Assembly (NCBI GenBank): GCA_964247385.1
Contig: CAXTUB010000015.1
Span: 1 to 64,000 of the forward strand
DNA from: TMP-86 sp964247385
GTDB taxonomy: Bacteria; Pseudomonadota; Gammaproteobacteria; Steroidobacterales; Steroidobacteraceae
Reading direction: 5' to 3'
Length of the DNA: 64,000 nucleotides
A model generated the notes under the pieces. The model searched no databases. It had not been told where the DNA came from and saw nothing but the letters and a program-made list of their open reading frames with translations. The translations under genes were made by a program, and so were the position numbers. Positions 43,990 to 52,946 of the stretch are shown in pieces; position 1 is the stretch's first letter, and the number at the start of each line of letters is the position of its first letter.

Positions 43990-45207
43990 CTACTTCACGA
44001 GATCGTTGAGTTGGAAAATCGGCAGGAGCAATGCGATCACGATAAACATGACGATGGCGCCCATGAGCACGATCATCAGCGGGCCCAACAGACTCGTCAG
44101 TGTCGAGAGCAGGCCGTCCATTTCGCGTTCTTGATTCGCGGCTGCGCGTTCCAACATTTTTTCGAGCTCGCCGCTGCTCTCGCCGCTCGAGATCAAATGG
44201 ATCATCATCGGCGGAAATAATTTGCGCGCGGCGAGCGAGCGGCCAATGGGCGCACCCTCTCGAACGCGCGAAGCGGCCTCGCTCACCGCCGCCTTCATGG
44301 GAAGGTTGGTGACCACGTCGGCCGAAATGCGCAGCGCATCGAGCACCGGCACTGCGCTGGCGGTGAGAATGCTCAAGGTCCGTGCAAAGCGCGCCGTGTT
44401 CAATCCGCGGATGACTTTTCCGATCAGCGGCACGCGCAACATGAACGTATCGAATCGTGTGTGGTGATCTCCCGTCTTGAGCCAGCGTGCGAACGCCCAA
44501 GTCGATGCCGCGATGAAAGCCACGCCATAGAACCAACCATGGCGAATGAGGCCGCTCATGCCGATCAAAAACCGCGTCGCCCAGGGTAATTCCTGATTAC
44601 CGGATTCGAATACCGCCACGACCTGTGGCACGACGTAAGCCAACAGAAAAGACACGATGGCAATGGAAAGAACGACCAGCACGATCGGGTAAACCAGGGC
44701 ATTCGAGACTTGCTGGCGAATGTGCTGCCGCGATTCGGTGTAGTCCGCCAATCTCTCCAGCACGTCGTCGAGACGGCCCGATTGTTCGCCCGCGGCGACC
44801 GTCGCGCGGTAGATTTCCGGGAAGGCCTGTGGAAAATCACGCAAGCCGTCGGCGAGCGGATGCCCTTCGACGACCTTGCTGCGGACGCCCATGACGATGC
44901 CTTGCACGCGCGGCTTTTCGGTTTGCTCACCGACCGCCTGCAACGTCTCATCGAGCGGAAGCCCCGAGCGAAGAAGAGTGGCAATTTGACGCGTGAGCAA
45001 AGCAAGATCCAGGGTCGAGACGCCGCGGCGTAGGACGCGCCGACCCTTGATGCGCCTCGATTCCTTGGCGGCCGCTTCATGCACATCGACCGGCAACAGT
45101 TGCCGGTCGCGTAATAGCTGGCGCACATGTTTGGGCGTATCGCCTTCGATCAGCCCTTTGCGCTCGTGCCCCGCGGCGTCGAGCGCCGTGTATTCGAACG
45201 CACCCAT
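43990..45207 (-). CDS. gspF: Type II secretion inner-membrane platform protein GspF
   Basis: Polytopic platform protein of the type II secretion system; 405 aa, normal. Two repeated T2SF domains with LTRQIATLLRSGLPLDETL and ARTLSILTASAVPVLDALRIS, separated by membrane helices (YPIVLVVLSIAIVSFLLAYV and the C-terminal LGPLMIVLMGAIVMFIVIAL). Last gene of gspC-D-E-F, 70 bp after gspE. The downstream gspG-N genes expected in most T2SS operons are not here. Confidence 0.94.
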   Translation of the reverse strand: MGAFEYTALDAAGHERKGLIEGDTPKHVRQLLRDRQLLPVDVHEAAAKESRRIKGRRVLRRGVSTLDLALLTRQIATLLRSGLPLDETLQAVGEQTEKPRVQGIVMGVRSKVVEGHPLADGLRDFPQAFPEIYRATVAAGEQSGRLDDVLERLADYTESRQHIRQQVSNALVYPIVLVVLSIAIVSFLLAYVVPQVVAVFESGNQELPWATRFLIGMSGLIRHGWFYGVAFIAASTWAFARWLKTGDHHTRFDTFMLRVPLIGKVIRGLNTARFARTLSILTASAVPVLDALRISADVVTNLPMKAAVSEAASRVREGAPIGRSLAARKLFPPMMIHLISSGESSGELEKMLERAAANQEREMDGLLSTLTSLLGPLMIVLMGAIVMFIVIALLLPIFQLNDLVK

Positions 45208-45277
45208 GGACCAACCTTAAGCGAAAATTGCTGAGGAGTGTGCGGACGCGGCGCCGCCATCCGGCGCCCGCGCAGCC

Positions 45278-46765
45278 TCAGTCTTCGCGAGTGACCCGCA
45301 GCAGCTCTTCGAGAGTGGATTCACCCGCAAGCACTTTGGCGCGGCCGTCGTCCCGAATGCTGGGACTTGCGGTCCGTGCATAGCGCTCGAGCTCTTGTTC
45401 GGATGAGCCATCATGAATCATGGTGCGCATATGGTCGTCCACGGCGATGAGCTCGTAGATGCCGGTGCGGCCGCGATAGCCGCTGCCTGGCTCGAGACTC
45501 GGACGATACAGCGTGATGGGCCCATCGCGCGTGTCGAGGTTGAGCACGCGCCGCTCGTATTCGCCCGCAACGAAGGATTCTCGAGTGTCGGGATTGAGCA
45601 CACGCACCAGCCGCTGCGCCAATACGCCGATCAAGCTCGATGACAACAAAAATGGCTCGATGCCCATATCGCGTAGACGCGTCACGGCGCCCACCGCGGT
45701 GTTGGTATGTAGAGTCGACAGCACCAAGTGGCCGGTCAAGCTCGCCTGCACGGCGATCTGCGCGGTCTCCAAATCGCGGATTTCTCCGACCATGACCACG
45801 TCCGGATCTTGCCGCAGAATCGCGCGCAAGCCGCGCGCGAAAGTCATCTCCACCTTGGTGTTGACCTGAGTCTGGCCAATGCCATCGATGTAGTACTCGA
45901 TCGGGTCTTCCACCGTCATGATGTTGCGCGTGTTGTCGTTGATTCGCTCGAGCGCCGCGTACAACGTGGTGGTCTTGCCGGAGCCGGTCGGTCCGGTGAC
46001 CAGGATGATGCCGTGCGGTTTGTGGATGATCTCATCCATGGTGTCGCGTGTGCGCGGATCCATGCCGAGCGCCTCGAGCTCGAGCCGTCCTGCTTGTTTA
46101 TCCAGCAGCCGCAGCACCACGCGCTCGCCATGACCCGAAGGCAGCGTCGAGACCCGAACATCCACGGCGCGTCCGGCAATGCGTAGGGAAATGCGGCCGT
46201 CCTGTGGCAATCGCCGCTCCGCAATGTCGAGCTTCGACATGACCTTGATGCGTGACACCACGAGTGGCGCGACGGCACGCTTAGTCTGCAGCACTTCGCG
46301 CAGCACACCATCGACGCGAAAGCGAATCACCAAGCGGTTCTCGTAGGGCTCGATGTGAATGTCGGAGCCGTTCTCTTTGACCGCCTGGGTCAGCAGCGCA
46401 TTGATGAGACGGATGATGGGCGCCTCGTCATCGCTTTCGAGCAAATCCGACGACTCGGGGATCTCTTCGGCGAGATGCGCCAAGTCCGTGTTGTCGTCGA
46501 GCCCTTCGAGCATCTGCATGGCGACGCCCGAGCCCGCTTCGTAGGCGCGGCGCAGCAGCTCGTCGAATTCGACCAGACTGACCCGCGAGACGCGCAAGGG
46601 CACGCCCGTGAAGCGGCGCACCTCTGCGAGCGTCTGTGCAGAGACCCCGGGCCGGCAGACGACGTCGGCCGATGCATCGCCGACGCTTCTCACCAGCACG
46701 CCATGGCGCTTCGCAAATGGAAACGACAGCTTGCGCTCGAGCGGAGGCTGGAGCGCGGCGTTCAT
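45278..46765 (-). CDS. gspE: Type II secretion ATPase GspE (no tetracysteine motif)
   Basis: Hexameric cytoplasmic ATPase that powers pseudopilus assembly; 495 aa. Walker A is TGPTGSGKTTTLY, the Asp box IMTVEDPIEYYIDG, Walker B RQDPDVVMVGEIRD, and the His box HLVLSTLHTNTAVGAVTRL. Where most GspE proteins carry two CxxC pairs of a zinc-binding segment, this one has RVLNPDTRESF and LYRPSLEPGSGYRGRTG with no cysteine. It overlaps gspD by 4 bp. Confidence 0.94.
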   Translation of the reverse strand: MNAALQPPLERKLSFPFAKRHGVLVRSVGDASADVVCRPGVSAQTLAEVRRFTGVPLRVSRVSLVEFDELLRRAYEAGSGVAMQMLEGLDDNTDLAHLAEEIPESSDLLESDDEAPIIRLINALLTQAVKENGSDIHIEPYENRLVIRFRVDGVLREVLQTKRAVAPLVVSRIKVMSKLDIAERRLPQDGRISLRIAGRAVDVRVSTLPSGHGERVVLRLLDKQAGRLELEALGMDPRTRDTMDEIIHKPHGIILVTGPTGSGKTTTLYAALERINDNTRNIMTVEDPIEYYIDGIGQTQVNTKVEMTFARGLRAILRQDPDVVMVGEIRDLETAQIAVQASLTGHLVLSTLHTNTAVGAVTRLRDMGIEPFLLSSSLIGVLAQRLVRVLNPDTRESFVAGEYERRVLNLDTRDGPITLYRPSLEPGSGYRGRTGIYELIAVDDHMRTMIHDGSSEQELERYARTASPSIRDDGRAKVLAGESTLEELLRVTRED

Positions 46766-48804
46766 GGCTTCTTTTGCGCTTGCTGGTCCTTCAGCTCATC
46801 CAACGTCTTGTCATTGGGCGCGGGCGGGATCGGCGGCGCCGTCGGCGCAGGCGCGGGCGGCAAAACGGGCAACACCGGCTGACGCTCGCCGGGGAGCAGC
46901 GTCACGCGTTGTCCCTGATTGCGTTGCTGCTGACGCATGAAGTCGTACTTGTCGCCCGTGGCGATGGCCATTTGATTGGCATCGCGCAAGATGGTGGGAC
47001 GAATGAACACCATGAGATTCTTTTTGTCGCGCGATCCGCTGCGCGATTTGAACAAGTTGCCGAGCACGGGAATGCGGCCCAGGAAAGGGACGCGCGATTC
47101 ACTTTCGGTGACGGTGTCGGAAATGAGCCCGCCGAGCACCACCGTGCCGCCATCCTCGATGAGGACCGAGGTCTTGATGGAGCGCTTGTTGGTGGAAATA
47201 TCGGCCGAGTCGCGCAGTTTCACACCGGGGGATGAGTCTTCCTGCTCGAGCTTGAGCATGACTGAGTCGCCCAAATTGATTTGCGGCGTCACTTTCAAAA
47301 TGGTGCCAAGCTCTTCGCGCTGAATGGTTTGAAAAGGATTGATGCCATTCGGAGTGCTGGGTGTCGAAGAGCCCGTCTGCGCGTACGAGCCGGTAATGAG
47401 CGGCACCTCCTGCGTGACTTTCACTTCGGCCTCTTGATTGTCCATGGTGACGATGGAGGGCGTCGAGATGACATTGCTCGAGCCATCGCTGCGCAACGCC
47501 TGCAGAATGGCCGCGAAGCTCGTGCCGCCGTCGCGGCTCAAGCGCCCGACCGCGGCGGTGATACCGACGCCGAGCGTGCTGCTGCCGATACCGGCCACGT
47601 TGCCCGTCACACCGGCGCCGATGAGATCCACGATGCTGGCGCCATTCGAGCCAGGAAAATTGGTGACCGATGCCGGCACGGTAACGCCGGGCGCGTACAA
47701 CGCCCATTGCACACCGAGGTTCGAGCTCTTGCTCGCATCGACTTCGACGATGATGGCTTCGACCTGAACCTGAGCGCGCCGGATGTCGAGCTTATCGACC
47801 ACGGCCATGAGCGATTTCATGACCTTGGGCGGCGCCGTGATGATGAGCGCATTGGTGGCGGGATCGGCCCAAATCGTCACGCTGCCTTCGATGCTGGATG
47901 CCGCCTGTGCGCTGGCCGTGGCGCCGCCTCCGGCTTGCGCCTTGGCCGTCGCGGTGGCCTGCGATTTCAATTTCTCGGCGATTTTCTCCGCATCGGCGTA
48001 GCGCAGATAGCGCACTTGCGTATCGCCGCCCGCCTCGAGCGGCGTATCGAGATTGACGATCAGCGCCTTGAGCCGCAGGCGCTGCGCTTTTTCACCGCTG
48101 ATCAAAATGCTGTTGGTGCGCTCGTCCGCCACCATCTTGACGAGGCTCCCGCCGCCTTCCGCGCCTTGTCCCTGATAGAGCTGATTTACGATGCGCACGA
48201 TCTCGGTCGCGCTCGCATTCTGCAGCAGCACCACATCCACCGGCTCATCGCCGCTCTCATCCATGCGCCGAATGATGCGCACGATGCGGTTCACGTTGCT
48301 GGCGCGATCCGAGATGATCAGCATATTCCCGCCGGGGTACGCCGCCAGATGTCCGTATTGCGGAATGAGCGGCCGAAGGAGCGGCACGAGCTGCGCCGCA
48401 TTGACGTTTTTCATGTTGATGATTTGCGTCACGATCTCATCGGAGCTCGAGCTCACTTGGCCCGGCAAATCATTGGCCGGGAGTTGCCTCGCATCGGTGT
48501 TCGGAATGATCTTGATGACCTTGCCCGCAGGCACAGCCACGTATCCGTACACCTGCAGCACCGACAAGAAGGCTTCGTAGAATGCCTGTGGCGACATCGG
48601 CGTCGATGACAACATGGTCACTTTGGCGTTCACGCGCGGATCGATGATGAAATTCTTGCCGGTGACCTCGCCGACCGCCTGAATGATCTGGCTTAAATCC
48701 GCATCTTTATAGTTGGGCGTGATGGTTGCTTGCTCTTGCGGCAGCGCGGTCTGCGCGGCAGACAGAGCCAGTGCAAGAATGAAGGCGCGGTGAATGCAAC
48801 GCAT
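46762..48804 (-). CDS. gspD: Type II secretion outer-membrane secretin GspD
   Basis: Forms the outer-membrane channel; 680 aa. Signal peptide (RAFILALALSAAQTALPQEQ), N0 domain (NYKDADLSQIIQAVGEVTGK), N1-N3 repeats, and the secretin domain with GGLISDTVTESESRVPFLGRIPVLG compressed near residues 580-605. The C-terminus is proline-rich (VLPVLPPAPAPTAPPIPPAP) and ends KDQQAQKKP, which may include a pilotin- or domain-docking tail. ATG 48804 is preferred over an upstream frame extension that would start inside gspC. Confidence 0.94.
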   Translation of the reverse strand: MRCIHRAFILALALSAAQTALPQEQATITPNYKDADLSQIIQAVGEVTGKNFIIDPRVNAKVTMLSSTPMSPQAFYEAFLSVLQVYGYVAVPAGKVIKIIPNTDARQLPANDLPGQVSSSSDEIVTQIINMKNVNAAQLVPLLRPLIPQYGHLAAYPGGNMLIISDRASNVNRIVRIIRRMDESGDEPVDVVLLQNASATEIVRIVNQLYQGQGAEGGGSLVKMVADERTNSILISGEKAQRLRLKALIVNLDTPLEAGGDTQVRYLRYADAEKIAEKLKSQATATAKAQAGGGATASAQAASSIEGSVTIWADPATNALIITAPPKVMKSLMAVVDKLDIRRAQVQVEAIIVEVDASKSSNLGVQWALYAPGVTVPASVTNFPGSNGASIVDLIGAGVTGNVAGIGSSTLGVGITAAVGRLSRDGGTSFAAILQALRSDGSSNVISTPSIVTMDNQEAEVKVTQEVPLITGSYAQTGSSTPSTPNGINPFQTIQREELGTILKVTPQINLGDSVMLKLEQEDSSPGVKLRDSADISTNKRSIKTSVLIEDGGTVVLGGLISDTVTESESRVPFLGRIPVLGNLFKSRSGSRDKKNLMVFIRPTILRDANQMAIATGDKYDFMRQQQRNQGQRVTLLPGERQPVLPVLPPAPAPTAPPIPPAPNDKTLDELKDQQAQKKP

Positions 48805-48808
48805 CGAG

Positions 48809-49777
48809 CTAATCTTCCGAATCCGAGGCGCCGGACGATGCCGGCTCGCGCGCGCCCGCCGGCGTGGTGTCCGCCGAGTCGAGCTCGAGATCTTTGCTTG
48901 CTTGTTGAGCAACTTGCGCCACATTGAGCGTCAAGTCTTGACGCTGACCTGAGCGCTCGATCGTCACCGTCGCATGCTCGGACGTTTGAATCGTATTCAA
49001 TACCTCTTGACTGCGTTGCGGATCATCGAGCGGCGTGCCGTTGATTGCCGTGACCAAATCGCCAGGTTTGAGACCCAGATTGGCAAATGCAGTTCGGTTC
49101 TTGCCGGGATAGGCGCGAAAGCCGCGCAGCTTTCCTGCCTTGTTGTCGTACGACGGAACGGTGCGCATGACCTCATACAGAATGCCAGGGTCGGCTTGCA
49201 CACGACGGCGCAGGTGATCGATGGCGGCGGCGGTCCGCGCATCACTCCCCGGGCGCACCCAGTTGCCGCGGGCCGGTGCGGCAGAGCTGCCGCCGGGCAG
49301 GAGCCTCGGTAACAACAGAGATTCCAGACTTCCGGCCCGATCGAGCAATACGCGATCCAGATAGACCGAATGAACGCGCGCCCCGCCTATTTGCTGACCC
49401 ACCGAATAAACCTTGGAGGGACCGCCATCGCTGATGATGGCCACGCCCCGCTTCGGATCGTCCGTCGCGATGGTACCGGCGAGCACCAAACTCGCCGCAG
49501 TGACGGGTGCATTGTTCGGATCCACGTTTGCATTGGCACCTGCCACGCCGAATAGATGTGCATCGGCCACGGCTTGCACGTCGACTGGGGGTTGCTGCGG
49601 GATAGAACGGGAAGGTGCCGCAGGCGCCTGCGTGGACTGAAGGGGTGCGGAGCCCAGCGCCGTGATCGCGATGCGGCCGAGCTCCACCGCAATGAGCATC
49701 GCGCAACCCCAGGAAACCAAGCTCGGCGCGTTCGTGGCGGCACGCGCCGTGACGTTGCGGAAGCCTTGATCAAGCAT
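48809..49777 (-). CDS. gspC: Type II secretion protein GspC with PDZ domain
   Basis: Bitopic inner-membrane protein linking the platform to the secretin; 322 aa. One membrane helix (about residues 20-42), an HR domain (AHLFGVAGANANV, LVLAGTIATDDPKRGVAII) and a C-terminal PDZ domain (GLKPGDLVTAINGTPLDDP, ATVTIERSGQ). First gene of the gsp operon, 4 bp before gspD. ATG 49777 fits a minus-strand promoter at 49884-49855. Confidence 0.9.
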   Translation of the reverse strand: MLDQGFRNVTARAATNAPSLVSWGCAMLIAVELGRIAITALGSAPLQSTQAPAAPSRSIPQQPPVDVQAVADAHLFGVAGANANVDPNNAPVTAASLVLAGTIATDDPKRGVAIISDGGPSKVYSVGQQIGGARVHSVYLDRVLLDRAGSLESLLLPRLLPGGSSAAPARGNWVRPGSDARTAAAIDHLRRRVQADPGILYEVMRTVPSYDNKAGKLRGFRAYPGKNRTAFANLGLKPGDLVTAINGTPLDDPQRSQEVLNTIQTSEHATVTIERSGQRQDLTLNVAQVAQQASKDLELDSADTTPAGAREPASSGASDSED

Positions 49778-49854
49778 GCATGGCCATCGTGCGCGATAAG
49801 AAACCGGATTTAAAGCGTGTCGTAGATCGCCTACGGCGCACTCGCAATGGCGCC

Positions 49855-49884
49855 ATCATACGTGCTTTCGACTTTGACCCTCAA
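49855..49884 (-). promoter_or_regulatory. Candidate gspCDEF promoter
   Basis: On the minus strand TTGAGG (49884-49879), 18-base spacer, TATGAT (49860-49855), about 78 bp before the gspC ATG. The -35 touches a 7-bp inverted repeat (49882-49888 / 49895-49901, CAAGCAA and TTGCTTG) that could be a regulator site. Confidence 0.45.
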
Positions 49885-49986
49885 GCAATTGTTTTTGCTT
49901 GTTAAAGTGAAGTGACATCACAATTCACGACCCGCCAGCATGCGAGCTCAGCACACGCGCAATCGATCCGCGCATTTCGCGCATGC

Positions 49987-50015
49987 TTGTAAACTGAATG
50001 CACGCGCCCTATAAA
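49987..50015 (+). promoter_or_regulatory. Candidate clpS-clpA promoter
   Basis: TTGTAA (49987-49992), 17-base spacer, TATAAA (50010-50015). The -10 ends 8 bases before the clpS ATG at 50024, so the transcript would have a leader of about 2 bases. Confidence 0.55.
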
Positions 50016-50023
50016 AGAGCTTC

Positions 50024-50344
50024 ATGCGCGACATCGAGCACGGTAGGGACAGCACGAGTCTGGTCGTCGAGGAAGCGGCGCCCAAGCTCAAGCGTCCGCC
50101 GCTCTATCAAGTGGTGTTGATCAATGACGATTACACGCCCATGGAGTTCGTGGTCGATATTTTGCAGCGCTTTTTCTCCATGGACCGCACCAAAGCCACG
50201 CGCGTCATGTTGGAGGTACACACAAAGGGCAAGGGCGTGTGCGGTGTCTTCACGTTCGAGATCGCGGAGACCAAGGTGGCCCATGTGCTGGCGTATGCGC
50301 GCCAGCATCAACATCCCTTGATGGCGACGTTAGAAGAGGCGTAA
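50024..50344 (+). CDS. clpS: ClpA adaptor protein ClpS
   Basis: N-degron adaptor that delivers substrates to ClpAP; 106 aa. The core PPLYQVVLINDDYTPMEFVV carries the N-degron pocket residues, followed by FTFEIAETKVAHVLAYAR and HPLMATLEEA. It sits 3 bp before clpA, as in E. coli. ATG 50024 has only a weak AAGAG upstream. Confidence 0.96.
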   Translation: MRDIEHGRDSTSLVVEEAAPKLKRPPLYQVVLINDDYTPMEFVVDILQRFFSMDRTKATRVMLEVHTKGKGVCGVFTFEIAETKVAHVLAYARQHQHPLMATLEEA

Positions 50345-50347
50345 CCG

Positions 50348-52636
50348 GTGCTGAGTCAGGAACTTGAATATTGCTTGAATGATGCGTTTCAGGGCGCGCG
50401 CGAGGCGCGCCACGAATTCATGACGGTGGAGCACTTGTTGCTGGCCATCATCGAGACTTCGAAGATCCGCGAGATCTTGAAATCCTGTGGCGGCGATGCG
50501 GCCAAGCTCAAGACCGAGCTGAAACAATTCATCGATCAGACGACGCCGCGGCTGCCGTCAGGGCAGGATCGCGATGTGCAGCCGACGCTCGGGTTTCAAC
50601 GGGTATTGCAGCGCGCCGTGTTTCACGTGCAGTCGAGCGGCAAGAAAGAAGTGACCGTCGCCAATGTTCTGGTGGCGATTTTCAGTGAGAAGCAATCTCA
50701 CGCCGCGTATTTGCTCAGCATGCAGGACGTGTCGCGGCTGGATGTGGTCAATTTCATTGCACATGGCCTCTCCAAGTCCTCGGGCGAGGAGCGATCTGAG
50801 CGCGATGAGAGCAGCCCCGCCGAGACCGACCGCGAGGGCGACTCGGGCGGATCGGCGCTCGAGAAATATGCGACCAACTTGAACGAGTCCGCTCGGCTCG
50901 GAAAAATTGATCCGCTCATCGGCCGCCGTTTGGAAGTGGAGCGCACCATCGAGATTCTCTGCCGTAGGCGCAAGAACAATCCGTTGTACGTAGGGGAGGC
51001 AGGCGTCGGCAAGACGGCCATCGCCGAGGGGCTTGCGCGCATGATTGTCGAAGGCAACGTGCCCGACGTACTGAGCGACGCCACCATTTACGCGCTCGAC
51101 ATGGGCTCTCTGGTTGCGGGAACGAAATATCGCGGCGACTTCGAAAAACGCTTGAAAGCCGTGCTGGCTGAGGTCAAGAAGCAGTCGGGCGCCGTCCTGT
51201 TCATCGATGAGATTCATACCGTCATCGGCGCCGGCGCGGCGTCGGGCGGCGTGATGGATGCGTCCAACTTGATCAAACCGGCGCTGGCCAATGGAGATCT
51301 GCGCTGCATCGGCTCGACCACCTACAGCGAGTACCGCGGCATTTTCGAAAAGGACCACGCGCTCGCGCGGCGCTTCCAAAAAATCGACATCGTCGAGCCT
51401 TCGGTCAGCGATACGGTTGACATTTTGCGAGGGCTCAAATCCCGCTTCGAGCAGCATCACGGCATTCTTTACGAGGATGAGGCTTTGCAAGCCGCAGCGG
51501 AGCTGGCGGCGCGTCACATCAATGACCGGCACATGCCGGACAAAGCCATCGATGTGGTCGACGAAGCAGGCGCGAATTTGCGGCTTCGGCCGGTCGATCA
51601 ACGCGACCCGTCCGTCACCGTGTCCCACATCGAAAACGTGGTGGCGCGCATCGCCCGCATTCCACCGAAGAACGTCTCTCTATCGGACCGTGATTTGCTG
51701 AAAAATCTCGAGCGCAATTTGAAGCTGACGATTTTCGGCCAGGATCGCGCCATCGAGGCGTTGGCCTCGGCCATCAAGATGTCGCGCTCGGGCCTTGGCG
51801 ATCAACGCAAGCCCGTGGGCTCGTTTTTGTTCGCAGGCCCGACCGGGGTGGGCAAAACCGAAGTGACGCGCCAGTTGGCGCTCGCCATGGGCGTGGAGTT
51901 CGTGCGCTTCGACATGTCCGAGTATATGGAGCGGCACACGGTTTCGCGGCTCATCGGCGCGCCGCCGGGCTATGTGGGTTTCGATCAAGGCGGCCTGCTG
52001 ACCGAGTCCATCGCCAAGCATCCGCACTGCGTGCTCTTGCTCGATGAGATCGAAAAAGCGCACCCCGATGTGTTCAATCTACTGCTGCAAGTCATGGATC
52101 ACGGAACGCTCACGGACAACAATGGGCGCAAGGCAGATTTCCGCCATGTCATTCTGGTCATGACGACGAACGCGGGCGCCGCTGAAATGAGCCGTCCTGG
52201 CATCGGCTTCATGCCTCACGACAACACATCCGATGGCTCGGAGGCCATTCGCCGCTTGTTCTCTCCGGAATTTCGCAATCGCCTGGACTCGGTGATTCAA
52301 TTTGCAGGCCTCGATTCTGCGACCATCGAGCGCGTGGTGGATAAGCTTCTGGTCGAGGCGGAGGCGCAGCTAGAGCAGAAGCGCGTCACTCTGTCGGTGG
52401 ACGATGCGGCCCGCGCCTGGATTGCGAAGCGGGGCTACGATCCGAAGATGGGTGCGCGGCCCATGGCGCGAATCATTCAAGAGCATGTCAAGCGTCCGCT
52501 GGCCGAAGAGCTGTTATTCGGCAAGCTGGTCGACGGAGGACATGTCGAGGTCACGGTGAGTGAGGACGGCGATGCGCTCGCTTTCGAGTGCAAAGCTTCC
52601 GAGCCCACACCCGCAATGCTCACGCGGACGGAATAG
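50348..52636 (+). CDS. clpA: ATP-dependent Clp protease ATPase subunit ClpA
   Basis: AAA+ unfoldase partner of ClpP; 762 aa. ClpN domain (residues 1-145, binding ClpS), D1 with Walker A GEAGVGKTAIAEGL and Walker B AVLFIDEIHTVIGAG, D2 with Walker A GPTGVGKTEVTRQLA and GAPPGYVGFDQGG. The ClpP-docking loop is IGFMPHDN (IGL in E. coli). GTG 50348. Its D1 Walker B differs from the ClpB-like fragment at the left window edge. Confidence 0.96.
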   Translation: MLSQELEYCLNDAFQGAREARHEFMTVEHLLLAIIETSKIREILKSCGGDAAKLKTELKQFIDQTTPRLPSGQDRDVQPTLGFQRVLQRAVFHVQSSGKKEVTVANVLVAIFSEKQSHAAYLLSMQDVSRLDVVNFIAHGLSKSSGEERSERDESSPAETDREGDSGGSALEKYATNLNESARLGKIDPLIGRRLEVERTIEILCRRRKNNPLYVGEAGVGKTAIAEGLARMIVEGNVPDVLSDATIYALDMGSLVAGTKYRGDFEKRLKAVLAEVKKQSGAVLFIDEIHTVIGAGAASGGVMDASNLIKPALANGDLRCIGSTTYSEYRGIFEKDHALARRFQKIDIVEPSVSDTVDILRGLKSRFEQHHGILYEDEALQAAAELAARHINDRHMPDKAIDVVDEAGANLRLRPVDQRDPSVTVSHIENVVARIARIPPKNVSLSDRDLLKNLERNLKLTIFGQDRAIEALASAIKMSRSGLGDQRKPVGSFLFAGPTGVGKTEVTRQLALAMGVEFVRFDMSEYMERHTVSRLIGAPPGYVGFDQGGLLTESIAKHPHCVLLLDEIEKAHPDVFNLLLQVMDHGTLTDNNGRKADFRHVILVMTTNAGAAEMSRPGIGFMPHDNTSDGSEAIRRLFSPEFRNRLDSVIQFAGLDSATIERVVDKLLVEAEAQLEQKRVTLSVDDAARAWIAKRGYDPKMGARPMARIIQEHVKRPLAEELLFGKLVDGGHVEVTVSEDGDALAFECKASEPTPAMLTRTE

Positions 52637-52656
52637 CGCGCCGTCCGCGGGAAGCA

Positions 52657-52875
52657 TCACCGCCCGCGATAGATGATTCGGCCCTTGCTCAGATCGTAGG
52701 GCGTCATTTCGACCGTGACTTGATCGCCCGTCAGGATACGAATGTAATTCTTGCGCATCTTTCCGGAGATGTGCGCGGTCACGACGTGGCCGGTTTTGAG
52801 CTTGACGCGAAAAGTCGTATTGGGAAGTGTTTCGACCACTTCACCTTCCAATTGAATCGCCTCTTCTTTCGACAT
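52657..52875 (-). CDS. infA: Translation initiation factor IF-1
   Basis: OB-fold protein blocking the ribosomal A site during initiation; 72 aa, exactly family size. SKEEAIQLEGEVVETLPNTT, FRVKLKTGHVVTAHISGKMR and RGRIIYRGR are nearly invariant. ATG 52875 has GGAG 6 bases upstream. It lies convergent with clpA (20 bp) and downstream of aat, a conserved clpA-infA-aat arrangement; E. coli has a serine tRNA between clpA and infA, which is absent here. Confidence 0.97.
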   Translation of the reverse strand: MSKEEAIQLEGEVVETLPNTTFRVKLKTGHVVTAHISGKMRKNYIRILTGDQVTVEMTPYDLSKGRIIYRGR

Positions 52876-52946
52876 GATGCTCCGCTGGCCGTCACCGCGC
52901 GCGCATTGTGCATAAACGCCTAGGTCAATGCAATTTTCCAGGCTTT

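Noticed and set aside
47281..48609. 442-codon plus-strand frame
   Set aside because: It mirrors gspD. The translation is Arg/His/Ala-rich and has no recognisable domain; gspD has intact secretin motifs.
50558..51628. 356-codon minus-strand frame
   Set aside because: Shadow of clpA; no motifs, and composition typical of antisense frames.
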